From Mesorhizobium loti (lineage in GTDB: Bacteria > Pseudomonadota > Alphaproteobacteria > Rhizobiales > Rhizobiaceae): 64,000 nt of DNA. Below are positions 17,683 through 26,798 of this stretch, one piece after another; within the stretch, counting starts at the first letter, position 1; each line of letters starts with the position of its first letter. The position numbers and the translations under genes were made by a program. The DNA is taken from positions 1 to 64,000 of the forward strand of contig NZ_LPWA01000109.1 of assembly GCF_001510895.1 (NCBI RefSeq), in the 5' to 3' direction. Under the pieces are notes generated by a model that was not told the origin of the DNA, made no database searches, and worked only from the letters and a program-made list of their open reading frames with translations.

Positions 17683-18249
17683 ATGCAGGTTGGGCACGCA
17701 ATCGCGGCATTGTGGCTGATCTGGTTGGTGTCCTGGGCTCTTGCCGCCTTTTGGGCCGATCCCGTGCAAAAGCGCGCAGGCTTCCGGGCGGAAGCCCAGT
17801 ATCGGGCACTCTGGCTTGCCGGCACCGTCCTGTTGTTCGTGCCGGCGCATGGTTATGTCGGCCGGCTTCGGCTCTGGATGCCGACGCTGACGGAAGCCTG
17901 GATCTGTGTCGCCCTTATCGCCATCGGCATCGCCTTCGCCTGGTGGGCGCGCCTGCATCTCGGCAAGCTGTGGTCGGGCACCATCACCGCCAAGGCCGAT
18001 CACCGGGTGGTCGACACCGGTCCCTATCGGCTGGTCCGCCATCCGATCTACACCGGCCTGCTGCTGTCGATCCTGGCCACCACCGCGGCGAAAGGCACGG
18101 TCTGGGGCATCGCCGGCGCCGCGCTCCTGCTTGTCGGCATCGTCGTCAAGGCACGGCTGGAAGAGAGCTTCCTGCGCGGCGAGCTTGGCCCTGCCTACGA
18201 CGACTATGCCAAGCGCGTGCCGATGCTGGTGCCCTTCGCGCCGACCTGA
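17683..18249 (+). CDS. isoprenylcysteine carboxyl methyltransferase-like membrane protein
   Basis: This is a 188-residue integral membrane protein with about five hydrophobic helices, beginning MQVGHAIAALWLIWLVSWAL. The ICMT/PEMT signature is clear: VDTGPYRLVRHPIYTG near residue 110, then EESFLRGELGPAYDDYAKRVP near the C-terminus, which together bind SAM. Bacterial members methylate small lipids or unknown isoprenoid-like substrates; none is known here. The ATG at 17683 has GGGGAGGG 8 bp upstream. A much longer in-frame reading from 16882 crosses the antisense MOSC gene and is not believed. Confidence 0.8.
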   Translation: MQVGHAIAALWLIWLVSWALAAFWADPVQKRAGFRAEAQYRALWLAGTVLLFVPAHGYVGRLRLWMPTLTEAWICVALIAIGIAFAWWARLHLGKLWSGTITAKADHRVVDTGPYRLVRHPIYTGLLLSILATTAAKGTVWGIAGAALLLVGIVVKARLEESFLRGELGPAYDDYAKRVPMLVPFAPT

Positions 18250-18256
18250 CGACCCC

Positions 18257-19378
18257 TCAGAGCATCCTGAGCAGCGCGCCGCCAATCGAATAGCCGGCGC
18301 CGAAAGCGCAGAGCAAGCCGAAGTCGCCGGCCTTCATGTCGGCATGGTTTTCCGACAGCGCGACGATGGCGCCGGCGCCTGCCGTGTTGCCGAGCCGCTC
18401 CAGCACCATCGGCGCGCGGTCATGGTCGACGTCGTGGCCGAAGGCAAGCTTCAGGATCATCGCATTCATGCGCGCATTGGCCTGATGCAGCCAGAAGCGG
18501 CGGATGCCGTGCGGCGTCAGCCCATGCTCGGCCAGGAACTCGACGATGAACTTGTGGCCGGCGACGGTGACTTCCTTGAACACCTTGTTGCCGACCTGCT
18601 TGATCAGATTGCCCTCGAGCTTGATCATGTAGGGATCGTCCTGGGCGGTGCGGGTGTGATAGCCGAGATTGGTGCGGATGTTGTTCGACAATTGCGTCCA
18701 GGTGCGCGTGTCGAGCACCTCGAAGCGCCCCGGCCGCTTCTCGCCCTGGTTGAGCCCTTCGACGACCATCGCGACCGAAGCATCGCCGAAGATGAAATGC
18801 GTCTGCCGGTCGCGGAAATTGAGATGGCCGGTGATGATTTCGGGCGTCGACACCAGGATGCGCTTATGCGCCCCGGCCCTGACCAGATTGACCGCGATAT
18901 GCAGTGCTGCCGCGGCGGAAGAGCAGCCCAGCCCCATGTCGAAGCCGGCGCCCTTGGTGCCCAGCGCCTCCTGCATCTCGATGGCGATCGCCGGATAGGG
19001 ACGCTGATGGTGCGAGGCCGAGCAGATCACCAGGTCGATGTCCGACGGTGCCACGCCGGCATGGGCAATCGCCTTTCTTGCCGAAGCGATGCCGAACTCC
19101 GCCTGGAGCGACAGCGCATCGTCCGGCCGTGCCGGAATTCGCGGCGCCATGCGGGTCGGGTCGAGGATGCCCTCACGCTCGATCACATGGCGGGTCTGCA
19201 CGCCAGACGCGTGGACGATGAAGTCGCTGTCCGATTTCTGCAGCGGCGTCTCGCCGGTGACGGCGCGACGCGCATTCTCGGTGTCGACCCAGCGGTTGAA
19301 GCTTTCGACCAGCTCTTCATTGGTGATGACAGGCTCGGGGATTTCGGCGCCGATGCCGCTGATGATGACGCGATGCAT
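18257..19378 (-). CDS. beta-ketoacyl-ACP synthase III-type condensing enzyme
   Basis: A 373-residue thiolase-fold enzyme that condenses an acyl-CoA with malonyl-ACP. The catalytic triad is complete: Cys152 in GLGCSSAAA, His298 in WLHQANAR and Asn331 in RLGNTAGAG. It is longer than housekeeping FabH (about 320) and begins MHRVIISGIGAEIPEPVITN, resembling the Pseudomonas PA3286 type that feeds octanoyl-CoA from beta-oxidation into fatty-acid synthesis. The ATG at 19378 is chosen because the longer frame runs into an intergenic repeat. The gene has no fatty-acid neighbours, and its last codon is 7 bp from the convergent ICMT-like gene. Confidence 0.85.
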   Translation of the reverse strand: MHRVIISGIGAEIPEPVITNEELVESFNRWVDTENARRAVTGETPLQKSDSDFIVHASGVQTRHVIEREGILDPTRMAPRIPARPDDALSLQAEFGIASARKAIAHAGVAPSDIDLVICSASHHQRPYPAIAIEMQEALGTKGAGFDMGLGCSSAAAALHIAVNLVRAGAHKRILVSTPEIITGHLNFRDRQTHFIFGDASVAMVVEGLNQGEKRPGRFEVLDTRTWTQLSNNIRTNLGYHTRTAQDDPYMIKLEGNLIKQVGNKVFKEVTVAGHKFIVEFLAEHGLTPHGIRRFWLHQANARMNAMILKLAFGHDVDHDRAPMVLERLGNTAGAGAIVALSENHADMKAGDFGLLCAFGAGYSIGGALLRML

Positions 19379-19390
19379 GTCCAATCCGTC

Positions 19391-19447
19391 TAGAGCAATT
19401 CCAGGAAAAGTGGGAACCGGTTTCCGTCCGGAATTGCGTTGAAACAA
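19391..19447. repeat. GCAATTCC...GGAATTGC palindromic repeat, copy 1
   Basis: The ends GCAATTCC and GGAATTGC are inverted, with an inner GGAAAAG...GGTTTCC. A close relative lies at 33791-33850. It sits immediately upstream of the ketoacyl synthase start codon. Confidence 0.65.
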
Positions 19448-19580
19448 ATGGCACGGGCGTTACGGGCTCTGATGTGGGCGCGGACACGGCCCGCCGCAAC
19501 CCTTGTCGCATTCGGCAGGTTTATGCCAGCTTAAACCGCCGCGCTGGTCCCAGTTATCGCAATGAGTTGACCGGAAGCGG

Positions 19581-20360
19581 TCAGGCCCGCTTGGCGATGA
19601 TGAAGATGCGCGGGAAGCGCAGCAGCACCTTGCCATTCGCCGTCTTCGGATAGGCCTTTGCGATCTTGGCGGTATAGCTTTCGAGGAAAGTCTTCTTCTC
19701 ATCGGCATCGAGCGGATCGAGGAACGGCTTCAGCCCTGTCGCCTTGACCCATTCGACGATCGCTTCGGCATCCGCCAGAGGGTGATTGTAGATCGTGTGC
19801 CAGATATCCACGCGGTCGGCGAGCGGCGACAGGAGATCGTAGTAGAACGAAACCGGCGGCAGGGGCGCGCGCGTCGCGCTCTTGAGCTTCGCCGAGAACG
19901 GCATCTCGGCCGCCGTGTCGCGCATAAGCTGATGCGAAGGCTCGCCGAGATTGTCGGGCATCTGAATGGCCAAGGCGCCGCCTGGCGCAAGCAGCCCCAT
20001 CAGCCGCTGGAACACCGCCGGATGCTCCGGCAGCCACTGGAAGACGGCGTTGGCGAAGATAACGTCGACCGGGTTCTCCGGCTGCCATTTGGCAGCATCG
20101 ACGAGCGCGAAGGTGACATTGGGCAGCCGCGCCCTTGCCTTCTCGATCATGTCGGGCGAGGTGTCGAAGCCACTGACCTCGGCATCCGGCCAGCGCTCGA
20201 CCAGGAGCTCGGTCGAATTGCCTGGGCCACAGCCGATGTCGACGACGCGGCGCGGGAAGTCGACAGGAACCTGTGTCGCCAAGTCCCGCGCGGGCCGCGT
20301 GCGCTCGTCCTCGAACTTCAGATATTGGGCGGCGGACCAGTCCTTGCCCTCACGTGTCAT
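19581..20360 (-). CDS. tam: trans-aconitate 2-methyltransferase
   Basis: Tam methylates trans-aconitate, an inhibitory isomer of the citric-acid-cycle intermediate, using SAM. The 259-residue protein matches the family from [21 protein letters not shown] at the start, through the SAM loop [15 protein letters not shown] near residue 40, GFDTSPDMI, and [10 protein letters not shown], to [19 protein letters not shown]. The ATG at 20360 (MTREGKDW) is used; an upstream ATG adds 18 residues of no family likeness. The function is inferred from close overall similarity to Tam rather than to generic methyltransferases. Confidence 0.88.
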   Translation of the reverse strand: MTREGKDWSAAQYLKFEDERTRPARDLATQVPVDFPRRVVDIGCGPGNSTELLVERWPDAEVSGFDTSPDMIEKARARLPNVTFALVDAAKWQPENPVDVIFANAVFQWLPEHPAVFQRLMGLLAPGGALAIQMPDNLGEPSHQLMRDTAAEMPFSAKLKSATRAPLPPVSFYYDLLSPLADRVDIWHTIYNHPLADAEAIVEWVKATGLKPFLDPLDADEKKTFLESYTAKIAKAYPKTANGKVLLRFPRIFIIAKRA

Positions 20361-20513
20361 CGTATCCGATCTCTGTGATTGACCCGGGCATATGCTGATA
20401 TCACTCAAAGCCAAAAGGGCAATCGACTTTTTGCAGTGCTATCAGGCTCTTGATCGCCTTAGTTCCATAACGGTAGATTTCGGGTCTTGACGTCCCAGAT
20501 GGTCTGATTGCGA

Positions 20514-21290
20514 ATGAAATTTGGTTTCGAGGAAGCGCAAGCCAAATACGTCAGCGGTTCTCAGCGCGCGAGGGTATGGACTGAACAGTGGGTTTCCCAG
20601 TGGATTTATTGCCCTAACTGCGCAGGTTCACGACTGACCCAGTTTTCTGCAAATCGGCCCGTTGCCGATTTTTTCTGCGGTCATTGCAGCGACCAATTCG
20701 AGCTGAAAAGCCAAAAGAAAGCCTTCGGCGCGAAGGTTGCCGATGGTGCATATTTTACCAAGATCGATAGGCTGGCATCGTCAACCAATCCAAACTTGAT
20801 ATTGCTGAACTACGATCTAAACAAAATGGCCGTACTAAACGTGTGTATGGTGCCTAAGCACTTCTTCATCCCAGACATTATTGAGAAGAGAAAACCGCTT
20901 GCCCCAACAGCGAGGAGAGCGGGATGGATCGGCTCGAACATACTGCTCGATCGAGTGCCGAATTTAGGGCGAATCTATATCGTTCGAAACAGCATTCCAA
21001 TTCCAAAGGAAGCTGTCATTGCGCAATGGCAGAAGACGCTTTTTCTTCGCGAGAAGGAAGCGGAAGCTCGTGGCTGGCTGGTCGAAGTTATGAAATGCGT
21101 CGATCTGATCGGTACTGTGGAATTTGATATCGAGCAGGTCTACTCGTTCGAAGCAAGATTGAGCGCTCTATATCCGCACAACAGGAATGTCCGGCCAAAG
21201 ATTCGTCAGCAGCTGCAAGTTCTTCGAGATAGCGGATATCTCGATTTCGTATCTCGTGGGCGCTATCGCATTAGAAGCAGTCCGCTATAG
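20514..21290 (+). CDS. DpnI-like type IIM restriction endonuclease (methyl-dependent, GATC)
   Basis: This 258-residue protein is a clear full-length homologue of DpnI (254 residues), which cuts GATC only when adenine is methylated. The PD-(D/E)XK nuclease core is intact: Asp52 in RPVADF, Glu63 and Lys65 in FELKS, matching DpnI Asp53, Glu64 and Lys66. Two CxxC pairs (Cys33/36, Cys55/58) form the zinc site. KRKPLAPTARRAGWIG (residues 126-140) is nearly identical to DpnI. The C-terminal winged helix (about 180-258, RPKIRQQLQVLRDSGYLDF) reads methylated DNA. The gene is visibly AT-richer than its neighbours, which indicates transfer. ATG at 20514 is used; the ribosome site is weak. No methyltransferase is adjacent, as expected for this type. 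Confidence 0.92.
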   Translation: MKFGFEEAQAKYVSGSQRARVWTEQWVSQWIYCPNCAGSRLTQFSANRPVADFFCGHCSDQFELKSQKKAFGAKVADGAYFTKIDRLASSTNPNLILLNYDLNKMAVLNVCMVPKHFFIPDIIEKRKPLAPTARRAGWIGSNILLDRVPNLGRIYIVRNSIPIPKEAVIAQWQKTLFLREKEAEARGWLVEVMKCVDLIGTVEFDIEQVYSFEARLSALYPHNRNVRPKIRQQLQVLRDSGYLDFVSRGRYRIRSSPL

Positions 21291-21314
21291 TCTCGCGGAG
21301 CACGGAGATCCAAC

Positions 21315-21596
21315 ATGGCCTGGTTTGCAAACCACTACGAATGCTACAGGTGCAGCGAACATTGGATCGACGAATGGTCCTGCATGTGTGATGACGAGTG
21401 CCCGAGCTGCGGCGCACGTCATGCAACGCCTATAGAGAGTGAAGACCTAACGTTTCAGGTAGTTGCCGACGCTGGAGCTTTTGTCGTTCTGAGATCGCCG
21501 GACAGTGCAGAGCACCGCCCAGACTACGAAGAGGTTGGACGCTTCGCCAGCGAGACGCTAGCGAAGCAATTTGTCGCGCGGTTCGAGCGTTTGTAG
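21315..21596 (+). CDS. small zinc-ribbon protein next to the DpnI homologue
   Basis: A 93-residue protein with two clustered cysteine sets: CYRCSEHW near residue 10, then SCMCDDECPSCGARH (residues 22-36). These are likely to bind one or two zinc ions. The rest (LTFQVVADAGAFVVLRSPDSAEHRPDYEEVGRF) is acidic with no known domain. It begins 24 bp after the DpnI-like stop with a GGAG ribosome site, so co-transcription is likely. Similar small zinc-ribbon proteins occur in rhizobia without a restriction gene beside them, so a working link is unproven. Confidence 0.65.
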   Translation: MAWFANHYECYRCSEHWIDEWSCMCDDECPSCGARHATPIESEDLTFQVVADAGAFVVLRSPDSAEHRPDYEEVGRFASETLAKQFVARFERL

Positions 21597-21600
21597 GCTC

Positions 21601-23250
21601 CTACCGCGTCAGCCGCTTGTGCGTCATGCGGTGCGGGGTGGCCGCTTCGGCGCCGAGGCGGCGCAGCTTGTCCTTCTCGTATTCCTCGAAATTGCCCTCG
21701 AACCATTCGACATGCGCGTCGCCCTCGAAGGCGAGCATGTGGGTCGCCATGCGGTCGAGGAACATGCGGTCGTGGCTGATGATCACCGCGCAGCCGGCAT
21801 AGGCTTCGAGCGCGTCTTCCAGCGCGCCCAGCGTTTCGGTGTCGAGGTCGTTGGTCGGTTCGTCGAGCAAGAGCACGTTGCCGCCGCCCTTCAGCATCTT
21901 GGCCAGATGCACGCGATTGCGCTGGCCGCCCGAAAGATTGCCGACCTTCTGCTGCTGGTCGCCGCCGCGGAAGTTGAAGGACGAGCAGTAGGCGCGGCTG
22001 TTGACCTCGTGCTTGCCGAGCTTGATGACCTCGGCGCCGCCGGAGATCTCTTCCCACACGGTCTTGTTCGGATCGAGCGCGTCGCGGCTCTGGTCGACAT
22101 AGCCGAGCCTCACCGTTTCGCCCTTGCGGATCGAGCCGGCATCCGGGGTTTCCTGGCCGGTGATCATCTTGAACAGCGTCGTCTTGCCGGCGCCGTTCGG
22201 GCCGATGACGCCGACGATGCCGCCCGGCGGCAGTTTGAAGGACAGGTCTTCGATCAGCAGTTCGTCGGCGAAGCCCTTGTTGAGGCCTTCGACCTCGATG
22301 ACGACGTTGCCGAGGCGCTCGCTCGATGGGATGACGATCTGCGTGTCGGTCGGCTTGCGGCTCTGCGACTGCTCGACCAGTTCCTCATAGGCCTTGATAC
22401 GCGCCTTGGACTTGGTCTGGCGCGCCTTCGGCGAGGACTGGATCCACTCGCGCTCGCGCCAGATCGCCTTCTGGCGGGCGTCGTCCTCGCGGCCTTCCTG
22501 GATCAGGCGCTTGGCCTTGGCGTCGAGATATTTGGTGTAATTGCCCTCGTAGGGGATGCCGCGGCCGCGGTCGAGCTCGAGGATCCAGCCGGTGACGTTG
22601 TCGAGGAAGTAGCGGTCGTGGGTGATGATCAGCACCGAGCCCGGATAGTCGCGCAGGTGCTTTTCCAGCCATTGCGTGGTCTCGGCGTCGAGATGGTTGG
22701 TCGGTTCGTCGAGCAGCAAGAGATCGGGCTGCTCCAAGAGCAGCCGGCAGAGCGCCACGCGGCGGCGCTCGCCGCCCGACAGGTTCGTCACCTCGGAATC
22801 GGCCGGCGGGCACTGCAGCGCGTCCATCGCCATCTCGACCTGCTGCTCGAGGTCCCACAGGTTGAGGCGATCCATCTCGTCCTGCAGCTTGGCGGACTCG
22901 TCGGCCGTCTCGTCGGAATAGTTCATCATCAACTCGTTGTAGCGCTCGATGATGGCCGTCTTCCTGGCGACGCCATCCATGACGTTTTCGCGCACGGTCT
23001 TGTTGGGGTCGAGCTGCGGCTCCTGCGCGAGGTAGCCCACGGTCGCGCCCTCGGCCAGCCACGCCTCGCCCTGATACTCCTTGTCGAGCCCGGCCATGAT
23101 GCGCAGGATGGTCGACTTACCCGAACCGTTGGGGCCGAGAATGCCGATCTTGGCGTCCGGATAGAAGGACAGGTGGATGTTATCGAGCACCTTCTTGGTG
23201 CCATAGGCCTTCGACAGGCCGGACATGTGATAGATGAACTGGCGAGCCAC
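21601..23250 (-). CDS. ettA: EttA, energy-dependent translational throttle ABC-F ATPase
   Basis: EttA binds the ribosomal E site and throttles the first elongation step according to the ATP/ADP ratio. The 549-residue protein is a soluble ABC-F with two ATPase domains: Walker A GPNGSGKST and GPNGAGKTT, signature LSGGERRRVALCR and LSGGQRNRVHLAK, and Walker B LLLLDEPTNHLD and VLLLDEPTNDLD. The linker between them (ERLGNVVIEVEGL region) and the toe and arm insertions are of EttA length. GTG at 23250 (MARQFIYHMSGLSKAYG) is the family start. There is no membrane segment, which rules out a transporter. Confidence 0.93.
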   Translation of the reverse strand: MARQFIYHMSGLSKAYGTKKVLDNIHLSFYPDAKIGILGPNGSGKSTILRIMAGLDKEYQGEAWLAEGATVGYLAQEPQLDPNKTVRENVMDGVARKTAIIERYNELMMNYSDETADESAKLQDEMDRLNLWDLEQQVEMAMDALQCPPADSEVTNLSGGERRRVALCRLLLEQPDLLLLDEPTNHLDAETTQWLEKHLRDYPGSVLIITHDRYFLDNVTGWILELDRGRGIPYEGNYTKYLDAKAKRLIQEGREDDARQKAIWREREWIQSSPKARQTKSKARIKAYEELVEQSQSRKPTDTQIVIPSSERLGNVVIEVEGLNKGFADELLIEDLSFKLPPGGIVGVIGPNGAGKTTLFKMITGQETPDAGSIRKGETVRLGYVDQSRDALDPNKTVWEEISGGAEVIKLGKHEVNSRAYCSSFNFRGGDQQQKVGNLSGGQRNRVHLAKMLKGGGNVLLLDEPTNDLDTETLGALEDALEAYAGCAVIISHDRMFLDRMATHMLAFEGDAHVEWFEGNFEEYEKDKLRRLGAEAATPHRMTHKRLTR

Positions 23251-23403
23251 GCGCGCTTTCCCTGAAACTGAACTGTCGAGTTGGATGGGGTTGCGCGCTA
23301 TGTAGGCGATGAAGCGCCGAACGGCAATCGCTTTCGGCACATCGCGATCTTTCGCCAGGCTGGCGTCCCGCCCGGTTCTGCGGCCCAACCGTGGCGTAGC
23401 GCC

Positions 23404-24412
23404 CTACTGGAACCCGATCGCGTCGACCGTGCCCTTCGGGCAACCGGCCTTGCCCGTCGGCGCCGAGGCCATCAGCAGGTCGGCGAGCTTGCTGTCAGCG
23501 CCGATCGGACCGGACAGGCCCAGCGTCAGCTCGCCGATCAGCCGTCGGCCGCTCGACGGATCGACCAGGCAGGAGACGCGCACTCGCTCGCCGGCGCGCG
23601 CCGAAGGCTTGGTCGAAGGCATCGCGGATCTGGTCCGATGTCAGCTGCTTGCCGATGTTCTTGTTGAAGAGGTCGCGCACCGGCGAGGCGTTCACCGCGC
23701 GCATCAGACTGAGCGCGTCGGAAAAATACTCCTGCTGGCTTTTGCCGTAGCAGGTGCCGTGCTTGATCCATTCGTGACGTTCGAGCTTGGAAGCCGTGCC
23801 CGGCATCACCTGGTCGAGCTCGGTGCGCGTGCCGGCATCGAGATTGACCGGCGGCAGGTCTCCCCAATGCGCGGGATTGTCGTTGGCCTTGTCGCCCGTC
23901 GACACCTGGCAATAGAAATTGCCGTTCGGCTGCGGCCACAACCCATGCAGAGTGAAGTGGGAAGCATCGAACTCGCTGGGGCTCTGCGCCTTGCATTCGG
24001 GCTTGCTGCCCTTGGTCTCGCAGAAGGCGGGCTGCCAGCTCAGCGCGAAGACATATTCAGGCTTGCCGGAAGCGGGCTGCGACGGCTTGGCCTGGTCGGC
24101 GGGCGCCGGCGTGGCCGCCGCACTGCCGCCGGTGATATGGCCGCAACTGATCTTCACCCAACGCCGTTCCGGATCGGCGCCCGGAACCTGGATGAGGTAG
24201 TGAGTGGGCTCGTCCTTGTTGCCGGCCAGGAGCTGATAGCTTTGTCCTGCTTCGGTGGACACGTTGCCGGGGTTCTTGCCACTCTTGATGGCTTGCGTCG
24301 CGGGACACGCGCTGTCGGCCACGAAGGTGCCGTTCATCTTCACATCGGCCCGCGCGCTGCCGGCGCTAACCAGAGCCAGAACAACCGAACCCCATAGTGA
24401 CCAAACCCGCAT
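23404..24412 (-). pseudogene. ribonuclease T2 family protein, frameshifted
   Basis: This is a secreted endoribonuclease of the T2 family, about 335 residues when repaired, with a signal peptide cut near GSARAD. Both catalytic segments are intact: HFTLHGLWPQ (active-site His156) and HEWIKHGTC (Glu214, His218). The N-terminal 110 residues, with a Pro/Ala linker, precede the T2 domain. The frame breaks near 23600-23612 in a GCGCGCG run. The other frame then continues ERVRVSCLVDPSSGRRLIGEL to a normal end. Unlike the other breaks here it needs one extra or two missing bases. ATG at 24412 (MRVWSLWG) starts the signal peptide. A role in scavenging phosphate or nucleotides from RNA is plausible. Confidence 0.78.
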
Positions 24413-24609
24413 TCCCGCTCTCCCGGCGATCATTGAACCGTATTGGATTCGTCACACTAGAACAGGCGACGTGTCAGAATTGCGATCTTTTTCGCCAGGC
24501 GAAAATAATCCCCAGGAGACGATCGACGCATGCTCCCTCTACGGTCGAAAGCCGTCGCTCTCTTGACGCCGTCGCAACCCTCGCTCATCAGTCGCCAAGG
24601 GAGCTAGAC

Positions 24610-25541
24610 ATGCCATTCGACAAGCAGACCAGGCTGGCCTCACCGACCGGGGCCGACCTCAACCTCTATGTGAAACGCGCGGAGACGTCCCCGCGCGCCG
24701 TTGTCCAGATCAATCACGGCTTAGCCGAACACGCTGCGCGCTATGCCCGCTTTGCTGATTTCCTCGCCCCGCGCGGCTTTCATGTTTATGCCCATGACCA
24801 TCGCGGCCACGGCGCGACAAAGGCGCCCGACGCGCCGCTGGGCCGGTTCGCCGATGTCGACGGCATCGCCAAGGTGATTGCCGATGTCGGCGCCGTCCAC
24901 GACCTGATCGCCGTCGAGCATCCGGGATTGCCGGTGATCGTCTTCGGCCACTCGCTCGGCGCCTCGATCGCGCTGAACTTCGTGCTCCGCCATTCCGAAC
25001 GCGTTCATGCCGCGGCGATCTGGAACGGCAATTTCTCGCAAGGCCTGCTCGGCCAGCTGGCGCTGGGCATTCTCGGCTGGGAGCGGATGCGCCTGGGCTC
25101 CGATGTGCCGTCGCGGCTGCTGCCGAGGCTTACCTTCCAGGCCTGGGGCAAGGCCGTGCCCAACCACCGGACCCTGTTCGACTGGCTGTCGCGCGACCCG
25201 GCCGAGGTCGACAAATACGTCGCCGATCCGCTCTGCGGCTGGGATGCCTCGATCTCGATGTGGCGCGATGTGGTCAAGATGGCGCTTCACGCCGGCAAGG
25301 ATTCCAGCTTTGCGACGTACGCCGCGACCTCTGCGTCAATCTGGTCGGCGGCGAGAAGGACCCGGCGTCCGACTATGGCAAGGCGGTTCACCACCTAGCC
25401 CGGCGCATGGACAGGATGGGCTTTTCGAATCTGGTTTCAAAGGTTTACCCGGAGACCCGCCACGAAAGCCTGAATGAGATCAACCGGGACGTCGTCATGA
25501 GCGATTTCGCCGCCTGGGCTGACAGCGTGCTGAAGGCGTGA
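24610..25541 (+). pseudogene. alpha/beta hydrolase (monoacylglycerol-lipase/lysophospholipase type), frameshifted
   Basis: A serine hydrolase of about 310 residues, similar to monoglyceride lipases. QINHGLAEHAARYARFADFL near residue 37 carries the oxyanion HG; GHSLGAS gives the nucleophile serine; GGEKDPAS and ETRHES supply the Asp and His of the triad, but in a second frame. The frame is lost near 25317. One missing base would restore SSFA-VRRDLCVNLVGGEKD. The region otherwise reads intact to the stop. ATG 24610 fits the family start (MPFDKQTRLASP). The substrate is not known. Confidence 0.75.
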
Positions 25542-25623
25542 CCGTTGTGGCCCACAGCAAGAGCGGTGACAGGAGCGGCCACTATTGATAGAGGCTGCGC
25601 TTTCGACCCCATCACGGTGATCC

Positions 25624-26798
25624 ATGACTGAGCCTCCGCTGAAAGGCATCCGCGTTATCGAACTCGCCCGCATCCTGGCGGGGCCTTGGGCCGGGCAGCT
25701 GCTCGCCGATCTCGGCGCCGATGTCATCAAGGTCGAAAGCCCGGACGGCGGCGACGATACCCGCAAATGGGGCCCGCCCTTCGTCATGAGCCATGACGGC
25801 GAGAACCTTTCGGCCGCCTACTATCATTCCTGCAATCGCGGCAAGCGTTCGATCGCCGTCGATTTCTCCAAGCCCGAGGCGCCGACACACTCCGCCGCCT
25901 CGTCGCCACGGCCGACGTGCTGATCGAGAATTTCAAGCTCGGCGGCCTGAAGAAATACGGCCTCGACTATGAGAGCCTGAAGAAGATCAATCCGCGCCTC
26001 GTCTATTGCTCGATAACCGGCTTCGGCCAGGATGGTCCCTACGCGCCGCGCGCCGGCTACGACTTCATCATCCAGGCGATGGCCGGCATGATGTCGATCA
26101 CCGGGGAACCGGGCCGCGAGCCGCAAAAGGCCGGCGTCGCCATCTCCGACCTTTTCACCGGCCTCTATTCGGTGATCGCCATCCAGGCGGCGCTGCGCCA
26201 TGCCGAAAAGACCGGCGAAGGCCAGCACATCGACATGGCTCTGTTCGACAGCCAGGTCTCGGCGCTCGGCAACCAGAACCTCAACTACCTGGTCTCCGGC
26301 AAGTCGCCGGTGCAGATGGGCAATGCCCATATGAACATCGCGCCTTACGAGGTGCTGCCGGTGAAGGACGGTCACATCATCCTTGCCGTCGGCAATGACG
26401 GCCAGTTCGGCAAGTTTTGCGCCGTGGTCGGTCTCACCGACCTGCCCGCCAATCCCGATTTCGCCACCAATCCAGCCCGCGTCGCCAACCGCGTGAAGCT
26501 GCGTGAACTGATCATCGAGACGCTGAAGACTTGGGATCGCGATCCGCTGCTGGCGAAGCTCGAGGCGGCAAGTGTGCCGGCGAGCCCGATCAACACGATC
26601 GGCCAGATGTTCGCCGACCCGCAGACGGTCGCGCGCGGCATGCGGCTCGACCTCGACGACGGCCACGGTAATCGCCTGCCTTCGGTGCGTTCGCCGATGG
26701 TGATGTCCGGCACACCGCTCGTCTATGAGCGCCCCTCGCCGCGCCTTGGCGAGCATACGCAGGAAATCCTCGCCGAACTGGAGGGAACAGCAAAATGA
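25624..26798 (+). pseudogene. CaiB/BaiF family CoA-transferase, frameshifted
   Basis: A class III CoA-transferase of about 392 residues that moves CoA between carboxylic acids. The N-terminus is typical (LKGIRVIELARILAGPWAGQ, LADLGADVIKVESPDGGDDTR), with the catalytic Asp usually found in the downstream GQHIDMALFDSQVSALG region, present here. The frame breaks near 25882. One missing base gives DTLRRLVATADVLIENFK, after which the sequence is normal to the end. Its stop overlaps the start of the ThDP enzyme (ATGA), so the two act in one pathway. The pairing recalls oxalate degradation, but the partner is not a close oxalyl-CoA decarboxylase. Confidence 0.82.

Noticed and set aside
16882..18249. 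A 455-codon plus-strand reading frame across the MOSC gene
   Set aside because: Its first two thirds lie antisense to the MOSC gene and are rich in residues expected from GC-rich shadow frames; only the last 188 codons form the real membrane protein.
21571..23265. A 564-codon plus-strand frame antisense to ettA
   Set aside because: It is the mirror frame of an unmistakable ABC-F gene and has no recognisable domain; high-GC codon bias gives long antisense frames.
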